Notes: a model not told the origin generated them from the sequence alone. DNA of 64,000 nucleotides from Aralia elata (GCA_034770075.1 CM068380.1:40251533-40315532); one strand, 5' to 3'; positions 1-11,669 are shown, numbered from the stretch's first letter. Numbers and translations: made by a program.

Positions 1-352
1 GAATACTGAATATGGATAGTATTTTTAAAATCAGTCGAATATTGGATACGAATACGGATATGATATTATGACTTGAAATGTATTTTTAAAGATTATTTTT
101 TTACATAATCATAGTTAATATATTGATATATACATTAGTTTACTAGAAATATTTTTAAAATAACAAAGGTATATAATTTTCTTTATGAAATAATATATTA
201 TATGCTATATTAAATTCTATAAGTATATGTACCTGTTATACTAATTAAATATTACAATACAAAGATAATAGTTGGTAAAATAATTAATTATACAAATAAA
301 TTAAAAGTTAATTTTAAATTATTATCTTAATTTTTCAAATTAAAATTTTATA
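1..352. other. AT-rich sequence without recognisable gene
   Basis: Strongly AT-rich sequence with many short stop-filled frames. I see no coding, RNA or repeat structure here apart from the left TA of the MITE at its right edge. Confidence 0.5.
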
Positions 353-610
353 CTCCCTCCGTCCCAAATTAATTGCTCAATTTTGACCATTTTAAGTCAA
401 ATTGACTATTTTTAGAACTAATCTTTTTACTATTTTTACTAAAATATAGGTGAAGAGATTATAACCAAAAGAAAGTATATACAATTTATTACTAACCCAA
501 ATTTTTATAATTTTAGAAATATATTTATATATGGTTAATTATTAATTCTAAAAATAGTTAATTTGACTTAAAATGGTCAAAATTGAGTAATTAATTTGGG
601 ACGGAGTGAT
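353..610. mobile_element. Stowaway-type MITE (Tc1/mariner-derived)
   Basis: The left end reads CTCCCTCCGTCCC, the classic plant Stowaway terminus, preceded by TA. The right end is its near-perfect inverse (GGGACGGAGTGAT). The inverted repeats extend about 65 bp inwards with only a few mismatches, leaving an AT-rich centre and no ORF. The size of about 258 bp is normal for Stowaway. The expected TA after the right end is not preserved (GT), so the target duplication or the last bases have decayed. It would be moved in trans by a mariner-like transposase, which is not present here. Confidence 0.9.
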
Positions 611-928
611 GTTACTTACGCTTAAAATAAATATGGGCCTTTATAGGTAAAAACATAAATTGATCGGATGAAAAGTTGGTTGATGACAACTATCTAGGAT
701 TGATCAAAAAATGAGTATAACCGAATTACCGAATCGAATCGAAATAATTTAACCGAAATTTTCTGATAATTCAATTATTTTTAACATTTCAATTATATTC
801 GAATTTTTTTACGATTTTCGATTATTTTGTACGGGTTTCACTTTTGGATTAGAACAAAGCTTTGCAAAGTTGAAATAATAATATAATCGAACAAAACACT
901 TATTAAAATAATAAGCCCATACTCTGAA
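611..928. other. Spacer between MITE and the DUF789-like locus
   Basis: About 320 bp of AT-rich sequence with several CCGAAT/CGAATCG words near 720-745. No gene or clear repeat was recognised. It could hold the promoter of the locus that follows, but I see no convincing TATA box tied to a start. Confidence 0.35.
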
Positions 929-943
929 CTGAAGTCTCAGATC

Positions 944-1313
944 TTGAATTCTCTAGACCCTGAGACCCAGATCTCGAACTCTCAAACCCAGACCCAGATC
1001 TCGAACTCTCTCTCAAGCTCAGATCCATCACACCTCCTCTCTTCAGGCACGACCCTCTCTCTCTCCTCCGTACAAACCCTAGGAATTATATCAGCATCAA
1101 AGCAAGCCCTAACGGTTCCTTTACAATCTGATCATCTTCGAGCTTACAAGTACCTCTAGATGAAGTTTCATCGGAGGAGAGAGAAAAGTTTAGTTCGGAG
1201 CTACGAGATTCGACCCCTTTTTCGACGATTAAGGCGAAAAATTTAGTGTGTATACTTTCTTTCTCAATTATGCTCAGAGCCTTGTCAATGCATAGCCAAT
1301 GGCTAGAACAGAG
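944..1313 (+). other. Possible 5' leader or first exon of the DUF789-like locus
   Basis: A TC-rich stretch (CTCTCTC words, 1000-1070) typical of plant 5' leaders is followed by an AG/GTATTG donor-like site at 1313/1314. An acceptor (TTACAG, ending 1499) follows 186 bp later. An open frame starts at 944 (71 codons) but resembles no protein I know. The N-terminal block expected before the conserved DUF789 segment is not visible in it. It may be untranslated leader or a decayed first exon. Confidence 0.3.
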
Positions 1314-1499
1314 GTATTGTTTAGAAGTCCTCAATATGTAATTAAAAATCTCAATTTCAATTTAAGTTTCTGTTTATTGTTAAATGTCTTTACATTCCAT
1401 TTCAGTGATTTTTATTGCCCTACTTGGCAAAAGAACTTTAGTCTTTATCAATTTAATTATGATTCTGTTATTTTAATTGACGCTTGTTTGGGGTTACAG

Positions 1500-1711
1500 G
1501 TGAATGGAAGGGGTTGGAGAAGTAGGGAAGCTGGGCTGCGTCCATTTTATTGTCTTGGGGACTTATGGAAATCCTTAAAAGAATGGAGCGTGTATGGAGC
1601 TGGAGTACCACTGTTGTTGAATGGAACAGACTCAATAATGCAGTATTATGTTCCATACTTGTCTGGTATACAATTACACATCAACCCATCCAAGCCCCCT
1701 TCGAAAAGTAG
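1500..1711 (+). pseudogene. DUF789-family exon, orphan or relic gene
   Basis: The segment lies between a TTACAG acceptor and an AG/GTGAGT donor. It translates into the core of the plant DUF789 family: GWRS, then LGDLWKSLKEW, YGAGVPLLLNG, and QYYVPYLSGIQL, ending PSKPPSKSR. Family members of unknown function are normally 300-450 residues with several exons. The segment usually found upstream (Asn-Leu-x-Arg-Phe, then a Thr-Pro-rich motif) and the C-terminal block (Ser-Cys-Asp-Leu and a Trp-Tyr-Pro-Ile-Tyr-Arg motif) were not found in the flanking 5 kb. The open frame from 1299 that runs into it is an intron read-through. The splice sites are intact, so this is either a gene fragment captured from elsewhere or a gene whose other exons have degenerated. 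Family recognition is strong; activity is doubtful. Confidence 0.62.
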
Positions 1712-1907
1712 GTGAGTCTAATATGTGCTCTTTGGTCCAGTTAACTGGTTTTGTGTCCAATTTTTTCTTTTTGCAGTATCATTTATTAAGTAATTACAGT
1801 TCTAATTACTTTTGCTGATGTCTATCACACTTAAAAAATTTACTTAAGTGTTGTTAACTTGTGACACTAGTTTATTACTGATCAAGATATATAAATTGCC
1901 CCTTTTC

Positions 1908-1992
1908 TAGGTACTTTAGCAGGACAATGGTTCACCATTGCATGAATACGTAGGTACTTTAGCAGGACAATGGTTCACCATTGCATGAATAC
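1908..1992. repeat. 43-bp tandem duplication
   Basis: Two consecutive copies of a 42-bp segment starting TAGGTACTTTAGCAGG are separated by one G (1908-1949 and 1951-1992). The copies are identical over 42 bases, so the duplication is recent or under gene conversion. Each copy contains the small inverted motif AATGGTTCACCATT. Confidence 0.9.
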
Positions 1993-4900
1993 CTTTATGT
2001 CATTTAAAATTGACACATTAATTAGTTCAATAACATAAGCTCCTTATTATGTGATAGTAACGACTGTAATTGATCTTTTTCACGTTTCTTCCTAGTTTGT
2101 GATGCGAACTAGAATATGAAGTGTGACATGTGAACTTGGGTATTCTTCTTATTGGTGGTCTTTTAAACGTGTTGCTTGGTGAGAATATTCTATTAGGATA
2201 TCGAGTTCTTAAATGGAAAATGTAAGGAAATAGTGGTATTAACCTTTTCCCATGCTCTCTGTCGCAGCAGTTCTGATGGCAAATCTATTACCTAAACTTT
2301 ATACACAGATATTAAATTATTGGGGAGTGGGACTTCAAGGAGCCATTTAAGTAAAATAGTATGTTAAATACTTGGTTGCTCTTTCCACTGCAGTTCTTCT
2401 GGGGCATTAACTTTTGTAACCCAAGACACTAACATTCTGTTCATTTTTTGCACCATCAATATTTTCACATTGCCTGTTGACAAATCCCTTTAAATTTTAT
2501 GTTAGGGTTTGACTTTTCTAAACTCAAGTCATCGTATCTCTAAATTGTGTTTTGTAAGACGGATATAGTAAATGTTTTTGCACTTTAAATTGTTAGTTCA
2601 ATCATCATTTTCTTCCTCTGCATCTTACTCTTTAAATTAGAGACACTGTTGGTGTTAGTTTGATTTCAGTCAACACCTAGAACTATTGATGCACTAATAC
2701 CTCCTGAAGTTTATTGTAAATGAAAGATGCTTTACAACTTAGCATCTACTTAAAAGGTTGTGTTTTGTTAGAGACCAAAGATTTTGAGCTCGGTCGGCAT
2801 AACAACTCAAAAAATACAGAAGTATCGTTAATTTTTTCATGCTCGTTCCAAGTTCGAAGTACCATTTGTACAAATAAGAATCCCCTTCCTTACATGATTT
2901 CTGTTATTTGGATATTTCAAACCACATAGGTTTTCATCAAGTAAGAACTGTTTTGTATTATTAATATCTTAATGTATTATGGGTTATGACACTTAACACA
3001 GTCCTTAGTATTTGCTGTTTATTTTTAACGAACACATCACTGCTATTTCTATTTGGCTCAGGTGAGTTCTTAGGTTTTTGCTCTTTATGAAGCGAAAATC
3101 AATACTTGTCTAATTCCTAAGTGGGAGTTTGTTGTCCTAATCCTAGCTTGCATTTAATTTCACAAGTTGACAATCTAGCGAGTCTAGTATTTCTTTTGTT
3201 TGTGATTGATACAAGTTATTGACCAATTATGACTTATTATAAAGCATCTGTAAATTAGTTTTTCTAATGTGGTTGACACATGTACGTTCTGTGACACCCT
3301 GTTTTAAGCAAGTATCGTACATACTCCCTTGTTACAATATATCGTGCATTATGCCTTTTGGCTTAGTCTTCTTATTTATCTTTTGATAAGTTGGCTTACT
3401 TGTCCCAAAAAACAACGTTTTTTGCTTTATCCTTTTAAACTCTAATCTTGATTTGGACATAGTTAAGCTATTTTTATAACCATTATCTGTTATATGTATA
3501 ATCTGTGTTTAGAAAATAGTATCTCTAATAAGTTGGACAGATTTTGATCTAAGAAATTTGTGGCAATGTCTAAGCCTTATCACCTAGGATAATATTTCTG
3601 GGATCTTTTGCTTCTTGCAGCTAGCAAGTCAAGAGCTGCAGCAAGCACTTCATATACAACGGTTATCAGAACTGCTGTGAAGAGATTAAAAGCATTAGCT
3701 TACATTTTGCGGAGTCAGAAATCCTCTCTCCGGGATTATGTTTTCTCGGAAGATGTTGGAAGGGACTGATATGGGGAAAGAGCAAAAAAAACTCCTGCAT
3801 ACTAGTGTTTAGTGCCAGCGTCAGCTCAAAAAAATTCTTGATGACAGATCTTGATAGCATCATTGATGGGTATGTCAAATCTGACTTTCCTGTACCGAGT
3901 TAATTAATTTACTACTAATATTAAGAAACCTTTAGTTTTAGGTATGCATAAGTTTTAGTGAGAGCACAGAAAAAACTGTGTATGAGCCATTTTCCTTGAT
4001 TAAAGAAATGTGTAAGTGAGCATTTGGGTATTTGAATGACAACTTTGAGTTTTAAAAGCATTTGGGGTATTTTACTTGTTGGAGTGTTGTAGAAATTAGT
4101 TATTAATAGTATTCATTAGTTATTTTGCTTTTGATTCTAAGTACTGCTGAAAAAGGTCTTTTCATTTATGTAGAGTGGTAATTTGTTTTAGGTCTTGTCA
4201 AAAGGGAAAAAAAATAACTGTTGATTTCCCCTTCTTGTAAATTTCAATCTTTTTTTTGCTCTTTGGTCTTTGACATTTTGCAATTTCTTCTTTATATACA
4301 ACATTTGTATAACTTTCCTTTTTATATCGAACCAGTGGACTTGGAAATCAAAGATCTCACATCAATCCTTCAAATATATCTTAGGCTAGTAATAGTATAA
4401 GTTAGTTCGGGTGCTTTATTATCAAAGGATCACCTTTTAAAAACTGAGCATTGCTTAAACAAGATCAATTTCCTTTCTATCACATTATTTCCATATGGCT
4501 TCACTATCATATATGATGGTTCTTTGAAAATGATGAATGGTTTATCCAATATTCCCATATGACTAGCATATGCTTTGTAAATCATACTTTTTTTGACTGT
4601 TATATGTGTTTCATAGTTTAATTTGGTGAAGTTTCACAATATATGTTTTAGAGAAGGTGAATTTAGCAAAAGAGCCACAACAGGATTCACAACGACAATT
4701 ACAGCAACAACAGCCAAATATATTACAACAAGACATGCTGCTAAGGCACCGAACATCAGACTCGTTCCATAAACATCATGCAATCAAGCAGGAAAAGTAG
4801 TTATCGCAATCAACAATTTCCTTTCCAGCAGAATCATTATAAGCCTATAAAATGTCTGTTCACTTGTAGCATTATCTATGAGCACCAATTATTATCTTGA

Positions 4901-5397
4901 TCCGTGTGTCAATGTATACCCACCAGGAGGAGGTTCACGAAGCACATCCTTGTCTTCTTCAGGATATTTGATTTATATATTAATTTGGTAGTCAATAAAA
5001 AGGGTATTACCTTCTTCCATGTCCCTTGATTAGTAAGAAAATAACACAACATTGTTGTCTTTGTGTATTGATTTTGGCATTAAGTGCCTCTGGTGACCTA
5101 TTTGCTTCATTTTTCTAACTTGCTATTATTTTTAAATATGTGCAGGAAGACTGCTTCTACGACCTGCCTTACAATAATAGTATTAAATTTCTGTGCTACG
5201 TTTACGGACGATAAGGGACAAAATTATGAAGTGTACTCTCTCTATATATGTGATATATACTTTGATTGAAGAACTGTGGTAGTTTTAGATGATTAATTGT
5301 AAAGATAATGAATGATTATGTAGTGGATGATTTTATTAAGTTAATAATATTTTAGTTTTTTTGTATTTTTGTCATTATTTGCTATGCGGACATTGAA
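1993..5397. other. Long stretch without a convincing gene
   Basis: AT-rich, intron-like or intergenic DNA. Two patches look vaguely exonic on the + strand. The first is 3621-3770, after a TTCTTGCAG acceptor-like site, open for about 48 codons in one frame. The second is 4653-4799, after TTTTAG, where one frame gives a glutamine-rich stretch ending in a stop. Neither resembles a DUF789 exon or another family I can name. The rest shows no repeat boundaries or coding signal. Confidence 0.35.
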
Positions 5398-6199
5398 TTT
5401 GGCAACAATATAATTCGTTACCAAAGTAGTGAACAAGTTTTAATAATAGCAACAATTTTTTATACACTTAGCAATAAATTTTCGTTGCTAATGCATTAAA
5501 AATATAATATTTGGCAACGAAAAATTAACTTAATAACAACGGAGACGATATTGTTGCTAATACTAAAATAAAAGGTAACATTTTTTATCGTTGCAAATCA
5601 TATCAACTTTCGTTGCCCATATAAAGAAATGGCAACATATAATGTCGTTGCTAATCGACGACTTTTGTTGCTATTAAAAAATAACCAGCAACAAATATTT
5701 TCGTTGCTAATTCAGCATAATATCGTTGCCAAATAATATAATCAGCAACGAAAATCGTTGCTAAAAAGTTTACATTCCGCAACGAAAGCAAGCTTAGGCA
5801 ACAATTTTCATAATTTACTACAACGAAAAATGTCGTTGCAAAATGGTGTCAATTGCAACGAAAATACATGGTCGTTGCAAAAAAAAAGAGTTCATTTCGT
5901 TGCCAATTAGCAGGCTTTTGCAACGAAATGAGGTTTTTAGCAACAAAATTTTAATTATTCTGCAACAATACATTTTGTTGCTAAAGGATCGATGTCTCTG
6001 TACGAAAGCCAAATTTCGTTGCAAAATGTATTAGTTTTGGCAACGAAAAAAATATGTTCGTAGCGGAACAATTAGCAACGCTCATTGCGCAACGAAAGAC
6101 GCAACGACAGTAAAGTCGTTGCCAAAACCTTTAGCAACGAAATTTGACACCTTTAGCAACGAAAATTGGTTGTTGCTGAAGCCCCATTTTTTTGTAGTG
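5398..6199. mobile_element. CACTA-type transposon end with subterminal repeat array
   Basis: The right edge reads TTTTTTTGTAGTG, the inverse of CACTACAAAAAAA, matching En/Spm (CACTA) termini. The 800 bp inside it are packed with the 7-mer GCAACGA and its complement TCGTTGC (about twenty exact copies and many one-base variants, both orientations). These resemble the subterminal transposase-binding motifs of CACTA elements. No transposase coding region is visible, and no matching CACTACA end was found on the left, so this is a non-autonomous or 5'-truncated copy. The left limit is set where the motifs begin. Confidence 0.75.
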
Positions 6200-6312
6200 A
6201 TTGAGGAAGCTACGTGGGAGCTCGAGAGCAAAATGCGAGACCACTACCCACATTTATTTTCCTAGTTAGCACTGTAAATTTCGAGGACGAAATTCTTATT
6301 AGTGGGGGTGAA
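6200..6312 (+). pseudogene. Element A: chromodomain tail of pol and polypurine tract
   Basis: The first 63 bases read as the end of a Tekay/Del-type chromovirus polyprotein (IEEATWELESKM and on to PHLFS, stop at 6263-6265), the C-terminal part of the integrase chromodomain. The TTCGAGGACGAAAT block and the purine-rich AGTGGGGGTGAA follow immediately before the LTR. Everything upstream is missing: the coding sequence begins exactly at the CACTA terminus. Either the CACTA inserted here and the far side was lost, or a rearrangement fused the two. Confidence 0.75.
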
Positions 6313-6323
6313 TGTAATATTCC

Positions 6324-7345
6324 AAACCCTAATAAGATTCGTAAATGTAAATTACGGGTTTATGAAATGAAATTTCGTGTTTTGACTTAATATTATGTGA
6401 TTGTGTATTTTATTAAACAATTAGGTCAAATAAAAATTTTTCACCAAGCAGCTGTGTCGTGCTTAATCGGACAAAATGATTTGTCGTGCTTCCGGCGAAT
6501 TCACCGAGAAGCGTCTCGGCAAATTATTTTGGTAAGCTGCTGTGTCGTGCTTGGAAATGACGAAGTGCTTTGTCGTGCTTCGACATTAATATAAAATTAT
6601 ATTAACTGATAAAATTCTAAAATAAGCTAATTAGGGTTAGAATGTTAAACGGAAATAGAAACCCTAATTTGAAAACCCTAATTGGTAACAATTGTCCGAA
6701 TTGTTCAAGTAAAACCCTAATTATTGTACAATAATCTTAATTGATATAATTAAGATTTAAATAATAAATTATAATATTAATTATGAATTATTAAGATTAA
6801 ACTAAACCCTAAAGGGAAGATTAAAACCCTAATTGTGAAATTAAAAACCTTAAACCCTAATTAGAAACCCTAAAACCCTAATTTGATTCAAGAACACTAA
6901 ATTATGGAATTATAAATCTTAATTATGATATAATATCTTAATTAAGGTATTATTAAACCTAAATTAACACCCTAATCATGATTAGCAAAAATTTAGGTTT
7001 AATTAGTAAGTAAATAAATCAAAAATCAAATTTTAAACCAATCAAAAGAAGATAAGAACACAAAATCAGATATTTATAAATATCTAGATCAAGTAGGTTA
7101 ATAAAATCAGATTCTAAGCAGCACAAGTAACTAGGGTAGATATTTTGAGGGCAAAAAAAATGGAAAAATAAAGCTTAAAAAACCCTAATTCAAGTTGCTA
7201 TAAATAGAAAGAGGTTCTGATCATTAAGCTTACGAAATTTGTAAACCTATACACTTATAATCAAAGCCTAAACAAGCCTCTGCAAGCCAAAGATAAGAAT
7301 CAAAGCCCAGAAAGCAAAGATTTGAAGAAAAAGGTGTAAACCCTA
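6324..7345 (+). promoter_or_regulatory. Telobox cluster in the LTR of element A
   Basis: At least ten copies of AAACCCTAA or AACCCTAA (and a few in reverse) are scattered through this stretch, densest at 6655-6900, with one just before the TATA box (about 7180). Teloboxes are known plant promoter elements bound by telomere-repeat-binding factors. The spacing is irregular, so this is not telomeric DNA. The same cluster lies upstream of the TATA box in both LTRs of element B. Confidence 0.6.
7199..7207 (+). promoter_or_regulatory. TATA box of element A LTR
   Basis: TATAAATAG sits just downstream of the telobox cluster. It is conserved at the same place in both element B LTRs (inverse at 37850-37858 and 44576-44584), which supports it as the core promoter. 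Transcription would start about 30 bp downstream. Confidence 0.65.
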
Positions 7346-7487
7346 ATTTTATGTTTGATCTTCAAGCCTGCAAAATTTTTGTGTTTTAGATGCTTAGGAA
7401 TACTTGTTAATATGTTATTTAGTGATCTAGGCGGTTAAAACATGTTTACATAACATCTAGATATGAAAATCAAGCCAAAAACTCAAA

Positions 7488-8215
7488 CTGTTCTTGGCAG
7501 TCAAGAACAGTCTGACAAGCCTTTTTGTCAGAGATTTTGATCGGCTTAAAATGGTTGTTTGATGTGTTTTAAAGCATGAATCTATAGTATGTCATGTTAA
7601 CTTTAATATCCAATTGGTAGAAGTCCAAAATTATTTCACAGTAGGAAGATATAAGTGGTCAAAGTCCTTTGACCGCTCTGATTTTACACGTTTCTGGGTA
7701 ACCCAGAAACTTATGAAGAACTCTGACAAGGTTTGTCAGAAGTTCATGCTACCCAGAAATGGCCTAGATGCAATATTTTGTGTAGTTTATTGGTTTAGAG
7801 TTGTTGTATGCTATGTAAACTTTAATCTTGAACTATTAAAACACATAAACAAACAATCAATCGAACGGAATTAATGGTCAAAAGGCGTTGACTGTTATGA
7901 CTGTATGAGTTTTCTAGGTAACCCAGAAAACTCAAGAACAGTTGAATGGCCTAGTTTGACCGGATCAAATCTCACACATTTGACGTTGTTTGATCTCAAA
8001 CAAAACATGTCGTTACTCTCTACCATGTCTAGTATAACCAGCAACAAGAATCAAATCCAAAACATTAACCAGTTGGAATTAATTTGAGGTCAAATGTCAT
8101 TGTTGGACATTGACCAAGTGTTCTTCATGAAGAACACCTTTAGCGATGAAATGCATGGCCAAACCCAGAAACCTAAGAACACATGCAGACCGTCGCTAAA
8201 GCCCTTTAGCGACGG
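7488..8215. repeat. Ladder of short perfect inverted repeats in element A LTR
   Basis: At least nine separate hairpin-forming inverted repeats lie in about 730 bp. They are: 7488-7510 (9-bp arms), 7511-7532 (8), 7657-7674 (8), 7690-7710 (10; GTTTCTGGGT with its complement), 7722-7740 (8), 7907-7933 (13, one mismatch), 8088-8115 (imperfect), 8118-8137 (perfect 20-bp palindrome GTGTTCTTCATGAAGAACAC) and 8190-8215 (12-bp arms, CCGTCGCTAAAG). They would lie in the transcribed part of the LTR. Related hairpins recur in element B at about 36840-37560 and 43560-44290. Confidence 0.8.
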
Positions 8216-10315
8216 ATTTTAAATAAAAATAAATAAAAATAATTAAATAAATTATAAATAAATATTAAAAATTCATATTAATTAATAAAAAGATATTAAA
8301 AATTCATTTTTAATTATATTTAATAATTTCTAATATTCTGAAAATATTTTTATATAAATATTTAATTTAATTAAATATTAATTTATTTAATATATATATT
8401 AAATAAATAAGTTAAAAATGATATTAATTCTTAAATAATTATATTAATTATTTAAAAATAATATTAAAGGAAAATAAAATTATTAGATGTAATAATTAAA
8501 TAAAATATTAAATATTTAAATATTATTAGTAATATATTAAATATTTAAAAATATTATAAATGATAATTAAACTATTTAAATATTAAATTAAGTTTTAAAA
8601 AATGATTATAAATGATAAATAAATCATTTAAATATTAACTAAAGTTTTAAAAAAATTATTATAAGTAATAATTAAATCATATTAAATAATAAAATAAATT
8701 CTAAAAATATTATTAATGATAAATTAAATCATTTAAATAATATTTTAAGTATTTAAAAATATTCTAAATGATAAATAAATCATTTAAATAATATATTAAT
8801 GTTTTAAAAATATTCTAAATGATAAATTAAATCATTTAAAAATATTCCTAAACTTGTAAAATTATTTAAAAATACTTTCAAGCTTATAAAAATTATTTAA
8901 AAATAAAATTAAGCTTCTAAAAGTATTATAAATAATAGTTAAATTATTTAGACTAATAATTAAGCTTCCAAATGAAGTTTTATCGAACAATTTATGTGTT
9001 TAGCTATTAAGGACGCGACCGATACCGAATTAACGTCGAACCTTAATGAAACTTGTCTAGATTAGCGTGATACATGTGTTATATACGTGCTAACGCTTAT
9101 TATTGGTATACGTAAACTACGTGCGTTGACCGATTGTACTAAATTATAGTGAGCTACGCTAAGGCAAGTGTCCTAACTTTTCTCAATTTATATTAAGCAA
9201 TTCATTTATGTCTTGCTATCAATTATTGTGAAGTTATTGCTACTTGTACAACATAACTTAAGAAATGAAATCATTTATTGACTGTTTGAGCTTAAAATTA
9301 TTGTGTCAAACCAAATTGTTTTGGTACGACATCTATACTGAGTAAAAGGGACACCGTGGATGGAAGGTGGTCCGACAAACCTTCGAATAAGGTTTAATGA
9401 ATTGACGAAAATTGGCAATTAACTGAAATTGACCAAAATGTGGTAGGATGATATGCATACTCCTAGGATATTAGTGAGGCTGATCACCTACCAGATATCC
9501 GAACTCAAAGAGGTTCTAAGTCATTGAAGACTGACAGAACAAATTGAAATATATGGTTCCGGTACAGAACCCTCAGTATCAATTATACATCACCTGACAT
9601 CTTTCAAATCAAACACACTGTGTTTACATTTTCAAATGAACTTGCTGAGCATTTGTAGCTCATTCTTGCACATATCTTCTTTTGCAGCTTTAAATGATAT
9701 TCCTAGCACTTCTGGGACAGATAAAGAAAAAGGGCATGCCTACTAGTTTTATTAACTGCTTTTGAATAATCTAAGTCTTTTAAAGACTTTTGTTGTAATA
9801 ACTTAGTACTGAGAACAGTGTAACCGAATCAAATGATATGTAATATATTATAATCCTTTATTTCATCGATTGCGTTATACTTTGATCTTTATTTTATTTA
9901 GCATAGTTGTACTAGGTAAATACAGTATCTATACGAACTATACATCTGATTGAGGGTATTTAAATGATGTTGAAAGTCCTATAAGCTCTGGGGTTACACT
10001 TAATGTGCGCCGGTAAGGTGTCATCTTTACCGGAATGCGCCCCTCAGTTCTATGGACAATCTTATCGTTAATACTGTGAATGTCAGATAGATAGGGAATA
10101 TCGATATGAAAGAGATATCCACAAGATATGAATCTATACATCCAAGTGAGGGTATCCAAACACAGATAACGTTTTGACGAGAACTATTATCCGTTATGGG
10201 ATACTGTGAACCTTGGATAGATAGAAGTCATATTTTATTGAATATTTATAGTTGTATAGTTTCACGTGAGCACCAAATCTGCTACAGGGAGTGTAGGGAA
10301 TTTGGGGGCATCACA

Positions 10316-10532
10316 GATTATGAAGTAGAACTACAAAAAAAATTAATTGAGAAATGGGTGGTGTAGAAATTACAAAACCCATATTAAGAGAATTTGTTGG
10401 GTTGATCAACGATAATTATGAAAGAGAGGGTTTCAGTGATTCCGAGGACGGAATCCTTATAACCCGAATTTTCAGTAATTATTAAATAAGAATTTAATAA
10501 ATAAAATTCTTATTATGAGAGGTATCAGATTC

Positions 10533-10606
<74 letters not shown>

Positions 10607-11669
10607 AATGATTTTATAATTGGTACGTATTTTATTACGCTAATGGAATGGTAATATTCTAATTTAATTAAATAATTAAATTAGAGGATTAATAGTTTAT
10701 TGAATAAAATAATTTATTAAATAAAATTATAATTTGGCTAAATGGAAATTATAATTTTATTATTAAAGTTTAAATTGGATTTATTAATAAGTTTGATTAA
10801 ATTTTAGTGTGACAAATATATCATATAGTAAGAAGATTATCAAAATAAATTAAAAAAGATGTTTTAGAGGGTTAGCTGTAATGATTGTGATTTTTGTAAA
10901 TAATTAAAAATATTTATCGAATTAAGTAAATATTTTAGCTGGTTTATTTATTGAATAAAATAAATAAATTATGAAAATTATTATAGAATAATTTATTTAT
11001 GTGTGAATATGTTGGTTAAATTCGTGTTAGATGATTTATATTTTGGTGCGTAATTTTATTAGGCTAATGGAATAGTAATATTCTAATTTAATTAAATAAT
11101 TAAATTAGAGGATTAATGATTTATTAAATAAAGTATGACAAGTGAATCATATTATAAGAAAATTATATTAAATAAAATTGTAATAAATAATTATCATATG
11201 ATATAATAAAATAATAATAATAATAATAATATGTAAGTAAACAAGAATGGTTTAATTATGTTTGTCAAACATGGCCTAACCCTTTTATTTTATGTAACTG
11301 ATAAATTAAAAAACAAAATACGTTAAAGTATTCATCAATTCTATTTTGAAAGCTTATCAATTTCATTTTTTTGAAAAGTCTGAGGAAGAGAGAAATTGTG
11401 AGAGTGGCCTCCTTGAGAGAAAATCTGAGAATTCAAAGGAGAGAAGGAGGAATTCAGCAATCATTTAGCTGAACTTAGAAGGAATCCAGAGGTATAAATT
11501 AACTCTAAACTTCTGTATTTATATTTCTTTGAGTTCGTCACTGTAAAATGGATATTTTTATGATTAATTGTTGAGAAATTGTATATGTGTGCTTTTGGGT
11601 TTAACTAATCCGTTATAAATCATCTATAACTGATTTTGAATCAAACAAATTCGTGTTTAGGTGTAAAGT
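10316..11669 (+). mobile_element. Fragment of a Tekay-like element related to G
   Basis: From about 10455 this matches the first kilobase of LTR G (33757-34800), including the segment around CCCGAATTTTC and the TAATATTCTAATTTAATTAA block. Just before it is a decayed TTCCGAGGACGGAATCC, the usual end of a chromovirus internal region, with the polypurine tract and LTR start apparently deleted. A block of roughly 90 bp (about 10620-10705) recurs at about 11040-11125. The copy is cut off near 11670 by the next repeat. No coding sequence remains. Confidence 0.6.
10535..10604. repeat. Compound (AT)n(GT)n microsatellite
   Basis: An uninterrupted run of AT dinucleotides is followed directly by about nineteen GT dinucleotides. 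It sits inside the LTR-like fragment, near the place where G has its own AT repeats. Confidence 0.95.

Larger units (their letters stand above)
6313..10315 (+). mobile_element. Element A: 3' LTR of a Ty3/gypsy chromovirus (about 4.0 kb)
   Basis: Starts TGTAATATTC and ends GGGGGCATCACA, with the polypurine tract immediately upstream. It is homologous over its length to both LTRs of element B (31772-38740 and 41503-45479, opposite strand), which fixes the boundaries independently. It contains a telobox-rich region (about 6324-7190), a TATA box at 7199, a ladder of inverted repeats (7488-8215), a very AT-rich block (8220-8990) and the R/U5 side. Open frames inside it resemble no protein. The bases after it (GATTA) would be the target duplication, which cannot be tested because the 5' half is absent. 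Confidence 0.85.

Noticed and set aside
4653..4799. Glutamine-rich possible exon
   Set aside because: One frame is open and ends in a stop, but there is no start, no clear splice partner and no family match. Kept only as a remark.
6655..6900. Interstitial telomere repeat
   Set aside because: The AAACCCTAA words are irregularly spaced with AT-rich sequence between and recur at the same place in other LTRs of the family. They are promoter motifs, not telomeric DNA.
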